A stretch of DNA of 64,000 bases from Clostridium zeae (GTDB lineage: Bacteria > Bacillota > Clostridia > Clostridiales > Clostridiaceae), in the NCBI RefSeq assembly GCF_017312485.1, contig NZ_BMBA01000004.1, positions 248,001 to 312,000 of the forward strand. Direction: 5' to 3'. The stretch's first letter is position 1. Every line of letters starts with the position of its first letter. Shown here one piece after another: positions 17,427-24,623 of this stretch. The translations under genes were made by a program, and so were the position numbers. The notes under the pieces are model-generated. The model did not search any database and had not been told where the DNA came from. It saw only the letters and a program-made list of their open reading frames with translations.

Positions 17427-17807
17427 ATGTCAAGAAAAGCTTTTACTGCAGCAGGAGCTGTTGCAGTTGGATCACATTCACATGCAGTTGAATCAGGAGA
17501 TTTGATATTTTTATCTGGACAAACTCCCGTAGATTATGAAACAGGAAAACTTGTAGAAGGTGATATTGCAGTCCAAACAGAACAATGCTTTAAGAATCTT
17601 TTTAATGTATTGAAAGTAGCAGGCTTGAAAACTGACGATGTTGAAAAAGTGAATGTATTTTTAACCGATATGAGCAATCTCACAGCAATGCTCGAAATCT
17701 ATTCTAAACAGTTTTCTTCACCATATCCTGCTCGTACCACTATTGGAGTATCATCTTTACCTCTAGGTGCTCAGATTGAAATCGAAATGATTGCAAGAAG
17801 AAAGTGA
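17427..17807 (+). CDS. RidA family (YjgF/YER057c/UK114) protein
   Basis: A 126-residue protein of the RidA family, trimeric in relatives, that hydrolyses reactive enamines and imines. The conserved SGQTPVDYETGKLV, the NVFLTDMSNL stretch and the YPARTTIGVSSLPLGAQIEIEMIA tail (with the key Arg) are all present. Together with the tautomerase and nitroreductase this suggests handling of reactive enol, imine or nitro compounds. It ends the operon. Confidence 0.92.
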   Translation: MSRKAFTAAGAVAVGSHSHAVESGDLIFLSGQTPVDYETGKLVEGDIAVQTEQCFKNLFNVLKVAGLKTDDVEKVNVFLTDMSNLTAMLEIYSKQFSSPYPARTTIGVSSLPLGAQIEIEMIARRK

Positions 17808-17854
17808 TCTACTATAAATTAAAAGAAAAATCATAATCACAATATCATCTAAAC

Positions 17855-17899
17855 AAAATAGGCTTAAAGTATTGATACACAATGCTCTAAGTCTATTTT
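17855..17899 (+). terminator. Terminator of the nitroreductase operon
   Basis: The arms AAAATAGGCTTAAAG and CTCTAAGTCTATTTT pair with two G-U or mismatched positions around a 15-base loop, ending in TTTTCATATTT. It lies about 50 bases after the RidA stop codon. Confidence 0.75.
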
Positions 17900-17959
17900 C
17901 ATATTTACTTATGATACTCTTCACAATACCATCTATAAGCAAGTTTTTTCAAATTCATA

Positions 17960-18062
17960 GCAAAGAGAAAAAGCACCCATTCGACAAAGAATAGTGCTTC
18001 ACTCTTAATTAAATCCCTATCTAATTACTCCAATATACCTAATACAAAATATATGTTCTTAG
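17960..18062. repeat. 103-bp repeat, copy 1
   Basis: This non-coding segment is about 80% identical to 61462-61564 in the same orientation, including AAAAAGCACCCAT, AGAATAGTGCTT and ACTCTTAAT. On the minus strand it carries the hairpin AGCAC/GTGCT followed by TTTTTC, so it can end the HsmA transcript. Confidence 0.65.
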
Positions 18063-18100
18063 GGATATTTTATATTAATAGACTTTAGCTTTTATTTATA

Positions 18101-18469
18101 TTATCTTGTCATTCCAAATATTGCACCAGAAACAAAAGGTATCAACCATATAATCCAAACAACAATACTTAATTTGTGAAAGCTTGCTTTGGCTTTTTCA
18201 TCATTCTTAACTAACACTACAGTTGCCCAAAGTGCATGAAAAAGCATTAAAATAATTGCAAGTAAGCCTGTGATGCCATGGAAATTAAGCTTAAAGCCAC
18301 CTGAAGCAATCTTGCTCATAATTGTTGTTCCTGTAGTATCAAATATTAGGCCTACATAAAATACAGCTAAATGCCATTTTTTAAGTTCACCTTGAATTTT
18401 TTCACTCCATACACCAATTGTATACATTACAAGAGCTAATGTGATTGTTATTATTGCAGAAATTAACAT
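18101..18469 (-). CDS. hsmA: HsmA-like (TIGR03987) membrane protein
   Basis: A 122-residue protein with four membrane helices (about residues 2-20, 35-52, 64-84 and 97-117). The His residues in KKWHLAVFY, NFHGITG, LFHALW and SFHKLS could ligate heme. It matches the TIGR03987 family, whose C. difficile member HsmA binds heme and protects against oxidants; that function is carried over by homology. AGGAGG precedes the ATG. It is downstream of a TetR gene, with two TetR-type operators in the gap. Confidence 0.75.
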   Translation of the reverse strand: MLISAIITITLALVMYTIGVWSEKIQGELKKWHLAVFYVGLIFDTTGTTIMSKIASGGFKLNFHGITGLLAIILMLFHALWATVVLVKNDEKAKASFHKLSIVVWIIWLIPFVSGAIFGMTR

Positions 18470-18560
18470 AATAAGTTCCTCCTAATTTAAATATTTATTT
18501 TATATTTGTTTTAAAATTATTGATATCTACAGAAATGCCGTAACTTATATATCTACAATA

Positions 18561-18626
18561 CTAAGAGCACTTCTCTTTATTATTAATGAAAATCCTCGAC
18601 TTTGCGGCTGCTGCAGTAAGCCTCAT
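18561..18626 (-). CDS. Possible 21-residue leader or small protein
   Basis: With a good ribosome binding site (GGGAGG 4 bases before ATG) a short frame reads MRLTAAAAKSRIFINNKEKC and one more Ser. It is Ala-rich, then basic, and ends in Cys-Ser. It lies between the TetR-type operators and the HsmA gene. It may be a small protein, an attenuator-like leader, or chance. I do not recognise it. Confidence 0.35.
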   Translation of the reverse strand: MRLTAAAAKSRIFINNKEKCS

Positions 18627-18713
18627 TCCACCTCCCTTAATGCTTCTACAATATTATATTTTAAGAACTAAGCAATTTTATAAGTTATAAACAAGCATAT
18701 TTCACCTCTCCTT

Positions 18714-18728
18714 ATGAACAGTGTTCAT
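18714..18728. promoter_or_regulatory. TetR-type operator, site 1
   Basis: A perfect palindrome ATGAACA-G-TGTTCAT. On the minus strand it is followed within a few bases by AAGGAGAGGTG and an ATG at 18698 that reads only six codons before a stop. A gene that this operator once controlled seems to be missing. Confidence 0.75.
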
Positions 18729-18842
18729 TTCAAATTAAAAAAATTTAAACTCCCATATGATCGTAATCTTTGTTTATTGTTATATAATAGCACAAAACCT
18801 TTCAGTTTTGATATGAATTTAATCCTTCTTTAGCAAGTGCAA

Positions 18843-18857
18843 ATGAACAATGTTCAT
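18843..18857. promoter_or_regulatory. TetR-type operator, site 2
   Basis: A perfect palindrome ATGAACA-A-TGTTCAT, with the symmetry extending to AAATG/CATTT. It lies 39 bases after the TetR stop codon and upstream of the promoter-like TATTATATAAC on the minus strand that serves the HsmA side. Confidence 0.8.
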
Positions 18858-18896
18858 TTCAGTTCTTTTTATAAATCATATCTTTATAGATATGAT

Positions 18897-19454
18897 TTAT
18901 TTAAGTAGTTCTTTAAGAAATAATTCAAAGGATTCATAGGTAAAAATCGGCATTTGAACTATTGTTATTAAATTCATAATTATAAAACTTGCTGTTTCAT
19001 GTGTCCCTAACTTAACTTGGATATTGTTCTCAGTACACTCTTTTACTAGAATATTCTCAACTATAATCACAAGTCTTTCGATGAAAACATACTCTTGCTT
19101 TAACCCACCTTCTACAAATTCAGGACTGCCATAAAGTTCAGGGGTCAACCAATACTGGCGAAAACTTTCAATAAAAGTTTTTAATTCACTGTAGATCTTA
19201 TTAAATTTAACATAAATATCAGAATTTAAATCAGATATTTTCTGAACTGAATATAAAAACTCTTGCCAATAGTCAGTCATCATTTCAATAACTAAATCTT
19301 TTTTTGTAGGATAGTAATTATATATTGTGCCTAAAGCTATATCGCAGGCTTTTGATAAAGTCCTCATACTTAGCTTAGAATAACCTTCATTATATAGAAT
19401 TTCTTTAGCTTTTTTTAGTATAAGTTGTTTTGGATTTTCAATTACTCTAGCCAA
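18897..19454 (-). CDS. TetR/AcrR regulator of the HsmA-like locus
   Basis: A 185-residue regulator. The helix-turn-helix covers about residues 8-55 (YSKLSMRTLSKACDIALGTIYNYYPTKKDL). The start is TTG at 19454, because AGGAGG lies 7 bases before it, while the upstream in-frame start would place the operator inside the gene. Three matching ATGAACN-G/A-TGTTCAT operators surround it: one in its own leader and two ahead of HsmA, so it probably represses itself and HsmA. In related loci a heme-responsive regulator plays this part; the ligand here is inference. Confidence 0.85.
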   Translation of the reverse strand: MARVIENPKQLILKKAKEILYNEGYSKLSMRTLSKACDIALGTIYNYYPTKKDLVIEMMTDYWQEFLYSVQKISDLNSDIYVKFNKIYSELKTFIESFRQYWLTPELYGSPEFVEGGLKQEYVFIERLVIIVENILVKECTENNIQVKLGTHETASFIIMNLITIVQMPIFTYESFELFLKELLK

Positions 19455-19478
19455 TATATTTCCTCCTACAATAATGAA

Positions 19479-19493
19479 ATGAACTGTGTTCAT
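19479..19493. promoter_or_regulatory. TetR-type operator, site 3 (autoregulation)
   Basis: ATGAACT-G-TGTTCAT differs at one position from a perfect palindrome and from sites 1 and 2. It lies 25 bases upstream of the TetR start codon, in its leader or promoter. Confidence 0.75.
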
Positions 19494-19634
19494 TTTATAA
19501 TATTCATATATTTTTGTCAATATAATATTTTTACTACAAAAAATCTTGTAGTTTTATTCATTACAATGAATCTCTAGAGTTTTAAAGCAAATCTTCATTT
19601 AAATAATTCTGTTCATTCATCTTTAATCTCAATG

Positions 19635-19800
19635 CTAATAGTCCCATTTATTTTCCTTCATATCTACATGATTCTCATCTTTAAAGGTTACACCTTCTTC
19701 TAATAGCAGAAATCGTTGTTCCTGCCGCCCTGGTGCCAACCTTCCAGCATGATTTACCACACGATGACATGGGTATCCCACATAAAATTCTGCCCCGCTA
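19635..19800 (-). pseudogene. Methylguanine-DNA methyltransferase-like remnant
   Basis: About 55 codons without a start encode YVGYPCHRVVNHAGRLAPG, including the active-site PCHRV of O6-alkylguanine-DNA alkyltransferases, then RFLLLEEGVTFKDENHVDM and a stop. The N-terminal two thirds are gone, so only the C-terminal end of the domain remains. The active-site Cys is retained, but the fragment cannot fold alone. Confidence 0.8.
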
Positions 19801-19881
19801 AGAATGAAAGAGGAAATAAATGAGAGAACAAAAGCCGCATTTACTTATTATACTATTCTGTGTATCAGTACCATAGATGTA

Positions 19882-19920
19882 TTGACTTTTCATAAAAATC
19901 GACTTAGTATAAATTTATAC
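19882..19920 (+). promoter_or_regulatory. Promoter and palindrome of TetR/Rph operon
   Basis: TTGACT at 19882-19887 and TAGTAT at 19905-19910 are separated by 17 bases. The perfect palindrome GTATAAATTTATAC (19907-19920) overlaps the -10 box. It fits an autoregulated promoter for the TetR at 19976 and the enzyme downstream. Confidence 0.55.
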
Positions 19921-19975
19921 ACAGTATAATATTTTACGTAGAATAAATTTAATGAAAATTAAGGAGTGTGAATTT

Positions 19976-20569
19976 ATGAGCAGAAGGGAGCGCAAAAAAG
20001 AGGAAACTAGGAGCACCATAATAGGTTGTGCTTTAGAGCTTTTTAAGAGTAAGGGCTTTCAAGAAACCTCTATGGAAGAAATCGCAGAACAATCAGACGT
20101 ATCAAAGGGCACTTTGTATAATTACTTCCCAGATAAGGAGTCCATACTGGTAGGATACTTTCAATCTATTACAGCTGGTTACGGCGAGGATATTAAAAAG
20201 GCTCTAACAGGCAATCAAGATTTGAAGTTCAAGCTTAATAGCCTGTTGGACTTTAAAAAAGGTTTAATGGGAAGTGATGTGAAGTTAACAGCTATTTACT
20301 TACGATATAGAATGCAGACACTTTTTAACAGTGATCCCTTTTCCAATCCAAACCGAAGCGGACTGGAAAATGTAGTACTGGAAATAATAAAAGATGCACA
20401 AGTAAATAATGAACTCAGATCAGATATACCTTCAATAATACTGGCAAGGACTTTTATGCTTTTAGCGGTTAACTATTTTATTTCAAACATAGAAGCAAAA
20501 GAACCCTTTGAAATGGATACATTAAAGAATCAGTTAATAGAGCTATTTTTAGACGGTGCAAAGCTATAA
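19976..20569 (+). CDS. TetR/AcrR regulator upstream of Rph-like enzyme
   Basis: A 197-residue regulator. The helix-turn-helix at residues 8-55 ends in the classical SDVSKGTLYNYFPDKESIL. The in-frame ATG at 19952 is not preceded by a ribosome binding site, whereas AAGGAG lies 9 bases before the ATG at 19976. Only 21 bases separate it from the PEP-utilising enzyme gene, so the two form an operon. An inducer, perhaps a rifamycin-like compound, is speculation. Confidence 0.9.
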   Translation: MSRRERKKEETRSTIIGCALELFKSKGFQETSMEEIAEQSDVSKGTLYNYFPDKESILVGYFQSITAGYGEDIKKALTGNQDLKFKLNSLLDFKKGLMGSDVKLTAIYLRYRMQTLFNSDPFSNPNRSGLENVVLEIIKDAQVNNELRSDIPSIILARTFMLLAVNYFISNIEAKEPFEMDTLKNQLIELFLDGAKL

Positions 20570-20590
20570 TATCATGGAGGTGGAAGTATT

Positions 20591-23245
20591 ATGGAAAAAA
20601 AGTATATTTTATTTTTTGATGAAACAGATAAAAATGATTTGCCTCTTGTAGGAGGTAAAGGTGCAAACTTAGGTGAAATGACACTGGCAGGCTTCCCTGT
20701 ACCTTCTGGATTTTGTGTGACCACAGAAAGCTATAAAGATTTCCTACATCTTAACAATCTGCCAGAATTTATAGCCCAAATAATTAAAGCTGCAAACATT
20801 GATAACATAAATGAAATTGGGGATCAAATAAGGGCGAAAATACAGCAATCAGCTATACCTGAAAAAGTGGAACAGGAAATAATAAAGTCATTTAATAAGC
20901 TAGGAGTAGACAACTACTATGCAGTTAGATCAAGTGCCACAGCAGAGGACTTAGCTTTTGCCTCTTTTGCTGGTCAGCAAGACACCTACCTTAATATCAT
21001 GGGAAAAAAAGCCCTATTAGACTCAGTAAGAAACTGCTGGGCGTCCCTGTTTACAGATAGAGCTATATTATATAGAATTCAAAATAAAATTGAACATGAA
21101 AAGGTTCATATGTCCGTAGTTATTCAAAAGATGTTACTGCCTGAGGTATCAGGAATTATGTTTACAGCGGATCCTATATCAGGTCACAGAAAGCTTATAT
21201 CCATAGATGCAAGCTACGGTTTGGGAGAAGCTCTTGTTTCTGGTTTAGTATCCCCTGACATATATAGATATAATAAAAGCAATTCAGAGATAGAAACCAA
21301 AACAATTGCTGAGAAAAAACTTGCTATAATGCCCATTGAAGGCGGTGGCACAAAAAAAATTGAGATAACGGCTGAGAAAGCAACAAGCCAGGTCCTTCAG
21401 GACCTACAGATAAAAAGTCTTGCTGAATTAGGCATGGCAATAGAGAAGCACTACGGCTGCCCACAGGACATTGAGTGGTGTCTAGAAGATAACAAGCTGT
21501 ATATAGTTCAAAGCCGTGCTATTACCTCATTATTTCCTATGCCTGAGCCTATACCAAAGGATGAGGCTCTTCATGCATATGTTTCCTTTAACCACTTCCA
21601 AGTAATGACAAACCCTATTTCACCACTTGGCATTGACATGCTTAGAATGATTTTTCCTTTTGACAAAGGAGCTAGAAGTGCAGAGGATTATAGAGTTATA
21701 AAGTCAGCAGCAGGCCGAATATATCTTGATTTAAGCGACATTCTTCAATATAAAAAACCTAGAGAGGTTGTATCTTCATTTCTGAAAAATGCTGATGCCC
21801 TGATGTCACAGGCTTTAAAAGAGCTTATAAGCAGGCCTGACTTTGAAGCAGAAATTAAAAAGAACAAGAGCTCAGGGAAAGCCTTAAGAAAATTCTTTAA
21901 GCCTATAGTTTTCAAAGCGGTAAAAAATGTTACCTACAGAAAACCTGAGGGTACTGTGGAATTTATAAAAAGCTATATAGACAAGCGAACAAAAGAAGCT
22001 GCTAAGGCTATTAATAATGCAAAGCAAGGCATAGAAAAACTTGAAGCTATATATAAGTCTGCAGACTTTTCCGATGACTTTCAGGTGTTGCTTCCAATAA
22101 TGGCTCCTGCTATGTTAAGTTTTAAAGCTCTTGAAGCACAAGAAGAAAAGCTGCTTGGAGAACACAAACATGTTGATATTATAGTTAAAGGCCTAGAGGG
22201 CAATATAACCACAGAAATGGGTCTTCTTGTTGGGGACTTGGCTGATATGGTTAGAATATCACCTGATTTAATAAGAGAATTTACAAATGAGAATTATAAC
22301 ACTTTAATTGATAGAATAAACAAATTAAAGGATAATGAGAAATTTAAAAAGAACTTTAATAACTTTATTGATATCTACGACATGAGAGCTGCTGGGGAAA
22401 TAGACATGGCAAAAGATAGGTGGATAGAGAACCCTGAACCTCTAGCAAAGGCAATTATGTCCATAGTTAATACCTCAGAGGAAGGCATCCACAGAAAAGA
22501 ATATAAGGAAACTATTGAAAGAGCAAAGAAAGCTTCAGCAGAGCTAATTAAAGAAGTAGAAGAAAAGCACAGAAAGGTTAAAGGTAAAGTAGTAAGGCGT
22601 ATGGTAAGGGTATTAAGAAACTATATGCCAATTAGAGAACATCCTAAATATTTAATAATGAAGCTTATTCTGATTTACAAGAAAGCCTTCTTAGAAGAAG
22701 CAAGTCTGCTAGTTGAAAAAGGCCATCTTTTAGAAGAAAAGGATGTATTCTATGTAGGCTTCTGGGAGCTTTATAAGGCAATAAAAAATAATAACAGCCT
22801 TGTGGAACTTGTAAAATTGAGAAAGGAGGAATATGAGCACTTTAATAAGCTAACCCCTCCCCGCCTTATAACTAGTGATGGTGAAGAAATCAAAGCAGGC
22901 TATAAGAGAGATAACCTTCCTGAAGGTGCCCTACCTGGGATGCCCGTTTCCTCAGGAGTTATCGAAGGTATCGCAAGAGTAATCACTGACCCCTCAAAGA
23001 CTTCTATAAATAAAGGTGAAATTCTAGTAGCTCCTTTTACAGACCCAGGATGGACACCATTATTTATAAATGCAGCTGGTCTTGTTATGGAGGTTGGAGG
23101 TTTACTCACTCACGGTACTGTAGTTGCTAGAGAATATGGAATACCAGCGGTAGTTGGAATTACTGATGCTACTAAGAAAATCAAGACAGGTCAGAAAATA
23201 AGAGTTGACGGTAATGCTGGATTTGTCCTGATAATTGAAGAATAG
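20591..23245 (+). CDS. Rifampicin phosphotransferase-like PEP-utilising enzyme
   Basis: An 884-residue three-domain protein: N-terminal ATP-grasp domain (about 1-315, with GGKGANLGEM and AVRSSATAEDLAFASFAGQQ), a long helical middle region (about 320-770), and a C-terminal swivelling His domain (about 790-884). The catalytic His-841 lies in LTHGTVVAREYGIPAVVG. The THG motif and the length near 870 match rifampicin phosphotransferases better than PEP synthase, which carries TSHAAI. The family moves the beta-phosphate of ATP via His to a drug hydroxyl. Drug specificity is not proven here; other PEP-synthase-like roles remain possible. Confidence 0.8.
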   Translation: MEKKYILFFDETDKNDLPLVGGKGANLGEMTLAGFPVPSGFCVTTESYKDFLHLNNLPEFIAQIIKAANIDNINEIGDQIRAKIQQSAIPEKVEQEIIKSFNKLGVDNYYAVRSSATAEDLAFASFAGQQDTYLNIMGKKALLDSVRNCWASLFTDRAILYRIQNKIEHEKVHMSVVIQKMLLPEVSGIMFTADPISGHRKLISIDASYGLGEALVSGLVSPDIYRYNKSNSEIETKTIAEKKLAIMPIEGGGTKKIEITAEKATSQVLQDLQIKSLAELGMAIEKHYGCPQDIEWCLEDNKLYIVQSRAITSLFPMPEPIPKDEALHAYVSFNHFQVMTNPISPLGIDMLRMIFPFDKGARSAEDYRVIKSAAGRIYLDLSDILQYKKPREVVSSFLKNADALMSQALKELISRPDFEAEIKKNKSSGKALRKFFKPIVFKAVKNVTYRKPEGTVEFIKSYIDKRTKEAAKAINNAKQGIEKLEAIYKSADFSDDFQVLLPIMAPAMLSFKALEAQEEKLLGEHKHVDIIVKGLEGNITTEMGLLVGDLADMVRISPDLIREFTNENYNTLIDRINKLKDNEKFKKNFNNFIDIYDMRAAGEIDMAKDRWIENPEPLAKAIMSIVNTSEEGIHRKEYKETIERAKKASAELIKEVEEKHRKVKGKVVRRMVRVLRNYMPIREHPKYLIMKLILIYKKAFLEEASLLVEKGHLLEEKDVFYVGFWELYKAIKNNNSLVELVKLRKEEYEHFNKLTPPRLITSDGEEIKAGYKRDNLPEGALPGMPVSSGVIEGIARVITDPSKTSINKGEILVAPFTDPGWTPLFINAAGLVMEVGGLLTHGTVVAREYGIPAVVGITDATKKIKTGQKIRVDGNAGFVLIIEE

Positions 23246-23255
23246 AAGTGCTTAA

Positions 23256-23351
23256 GTGCTAGGATTTGCAGGCATACTACTAGGAATGTTTTCTATAGGC
23301 ATGATGTATCTGATACTTGCCACTCCCCTGCTGTTCATAATCTTGAAATAA
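23256..23351 (+). pseudogene. C-terminal remnant of a membrane transporter
   Basis: Thirty-one codons beginning at a GTG read VLGFAGILLGMFSIGMMYL, then ILATPLLFIILK and a stop. This hydrophobic end looks like the last membrane helix of an MFS transporter. The TAA just before the GTG separates it from upstream frames. It is directly behind the Rph-like gene. Confidence 0.5.
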
Positions 23352-23357
23352 AAAGAT

Positions 23358-23397
23358 GCCGTTCTACAACTAACTTTTTAATTAGTTGTAGAACGGC
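23358..23397. terminator. Hairpin/terminator after the Rph-like gene
   Basis: The perfect 16-base arms GCCGTTCTACAACTAA and TTAGTTGTAGAACGGC flank an 8-base loop. A run of A precedes it and only a weak T stretch follows, so it may work better for the minus strand, but it is the only stop found after the operon. Confidence 0.65.
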
Positions 23398-23502
23398 ACT
23401 TCTATCCAATTTCTTTTGTACGTTCCAACACTGAAATATAGGTTATAATACATATCATTAATTGGAAAATAATAATATGGAAATGAACTTAGAGGCATAG
23501 AG

Positions 23503-23646
23503 ATGTTTCGCAAAAACTTTATGAATGTCTTTTCTCATGAGTTAAGAACACCCATTGTTTCTAAACGAGGCTTTGCAACACAGCTTCAAAACTCTTCTTT
23601 GACAGATGAACAGAGGCAAAAATATACGGCCTTTTCACTGTCATAG
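23503..23646 (+). pseudogene. Sensor histidine kinase remnant
   Basis: Forty-seven codons read MFRKNFMNVFSHELRTPIVS, then KRGFATQLQ, LTDEQRQKYT and a stop. FSHELRTP is the phospho-accepting His box of HisKA kinases. The sensor part before it has an out-of-frame start (EMNLEA) and the ATPase domain after it is missing. A dead two-component gene. Confidence 0.75.
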
Positions 23647-23765
23647 TTCTAACAACTTTACCTATAGAAAAGGTTTACTTTTAATTATCTAAAAGAAATA
23701 TTATCAATCATGTTATTTAATAATATAACTGTGTTAAAGTTTTATAACAATTTTAGTAAAAACCT

Positions 23766-23811
23766 CACTTACTTATGATACGGTTCTCCGCAACAGGTAT
23801 AACTTAGACTT
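23766..23811 (+). repeat. CTTATG-type dispersed repeat, copy 1
   Basis: It contains CTTATGATACGGTTCTCCG followed by CAACAGGTATAACTTAGAC, shared with 61640-61685 and 63581-63630. It lies upstream of the TetR gene at 23968. Confidence 0.6.
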
Positions 23812-23921
23812 ATATTTATAAATATAAGCTTAAATATACATTGCTTTTTGTCTTCCAATTATGTATATAAAAGACCTAAATATCTGTTTACATTTATATA
23901 GGATAGTGTTAAAATTACCTG

Positions 23922-23945
23922 TGAACAAAAACGCAATAATGTTCA
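23922..23945. promoter_or_regulatory. Candidate TetR operator
   Basis: The inverted repeat TGAACA-N12-TGTTCA lies 23 bases before the TetR start codon at 23968. The half-sites resemble those of the HsmA-locus regulator but with a wider spacer. Confidence 0.45.
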
Positions 23946-23967
23946 TACGTCTTGAAAGGTGATAACT

Positions 23968-24543
23968 ATGGGAAAAGCATTTAGTGAAAATGAATATTTA
24001 CAAATACAACAAAAGCTTGTAAAAAGTTGTGAAGAATCTTGGAGTAGATATGGCTATAAAAAGACTAGCATAAGAGAACTGTGTGAAATGTCAGGTATAT
24101 CAACTGGAGCATTCTATCTGTTTTATGATTCTAAAGAAGCTTTATTTATTGATACAGCAGATAAAGTTCTGGAAAGACTTATTGATATAATGAACAATAA
24201 TATGCCAAGTGCTCCAACAAAATATGATTTTATAAACAGTTTAAAATTGGTAGCAAAAGAGATTGTTAAGGTAGATTGGATTCTTTCCTTGAGAAATGAT
24301 TTTGAACTACTCCTCCGAAAACTACCAAAAGATTTTTTTGAAAAAAGCTTTAAAAATGATATGTCGGATTTCTTTAAACTTATTAATAAATATGGCCTTA
24401 AACCTAAGGTAAGTATTGAAGAAATAACTGCAGTTTTTTGGACAATATTTACTACACTTCAGTATAGAGATGTTATTGGGGATAACTATTTTAAAGCTTT
24501 TGAATTTATACTTGAAAGTAGTCTAAAGGATTTGTTTGAATAA
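23968..24543 (+). CDS. TetR/AcrR regulator next to condensation-domain gene
   Basis: A 191-residue regulator. Its helix-turn-helix region, about residues 20-60, reads YKKTSIRELCEMSGISTGAF followed by YLFYDSKEALF. GTG at 23959 is possible, but AAAGGTG lies 8 bases before the ATG at 23968. The condensation-domain gene follows after 80 bp on the same strand and is its likely target. Confidence 0.88.
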   Translation: MGKAFSENEYLQIQQKLVKSCEESWSRYGYKKTSIRELCEMSGISTGAFYLFYDSKEALFIDTADKVLERLIDIMNNNMPSAPTKYDFINSLKLVAKEIVKVDWILSLRNDFELLLRKLPKDFFEKSFKNDMSDFFKLINKYGLKPKVSIEEITAVFWTIFTTLQYRDVIGDNYFKAFEFILESSLKDLFE

Positions 24544-24623
24544 TAAAAACCAAGTTATTATACAAATGCTTATTTAATTATGGTCTTTTTACAGGTATTT
24601 GTATTTTTATAAGAAAGGATGAC

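Noticed and set aside
20591-23245. Classic phosphoenolpyruvate synthase for the large enzyme
   Set aside because: The C-terminal motif is LTHGTV and not TSHAAI, and the length and TetR neighbour fit rifampicin phosphotransferase-like enzymes better; not fully excluded.
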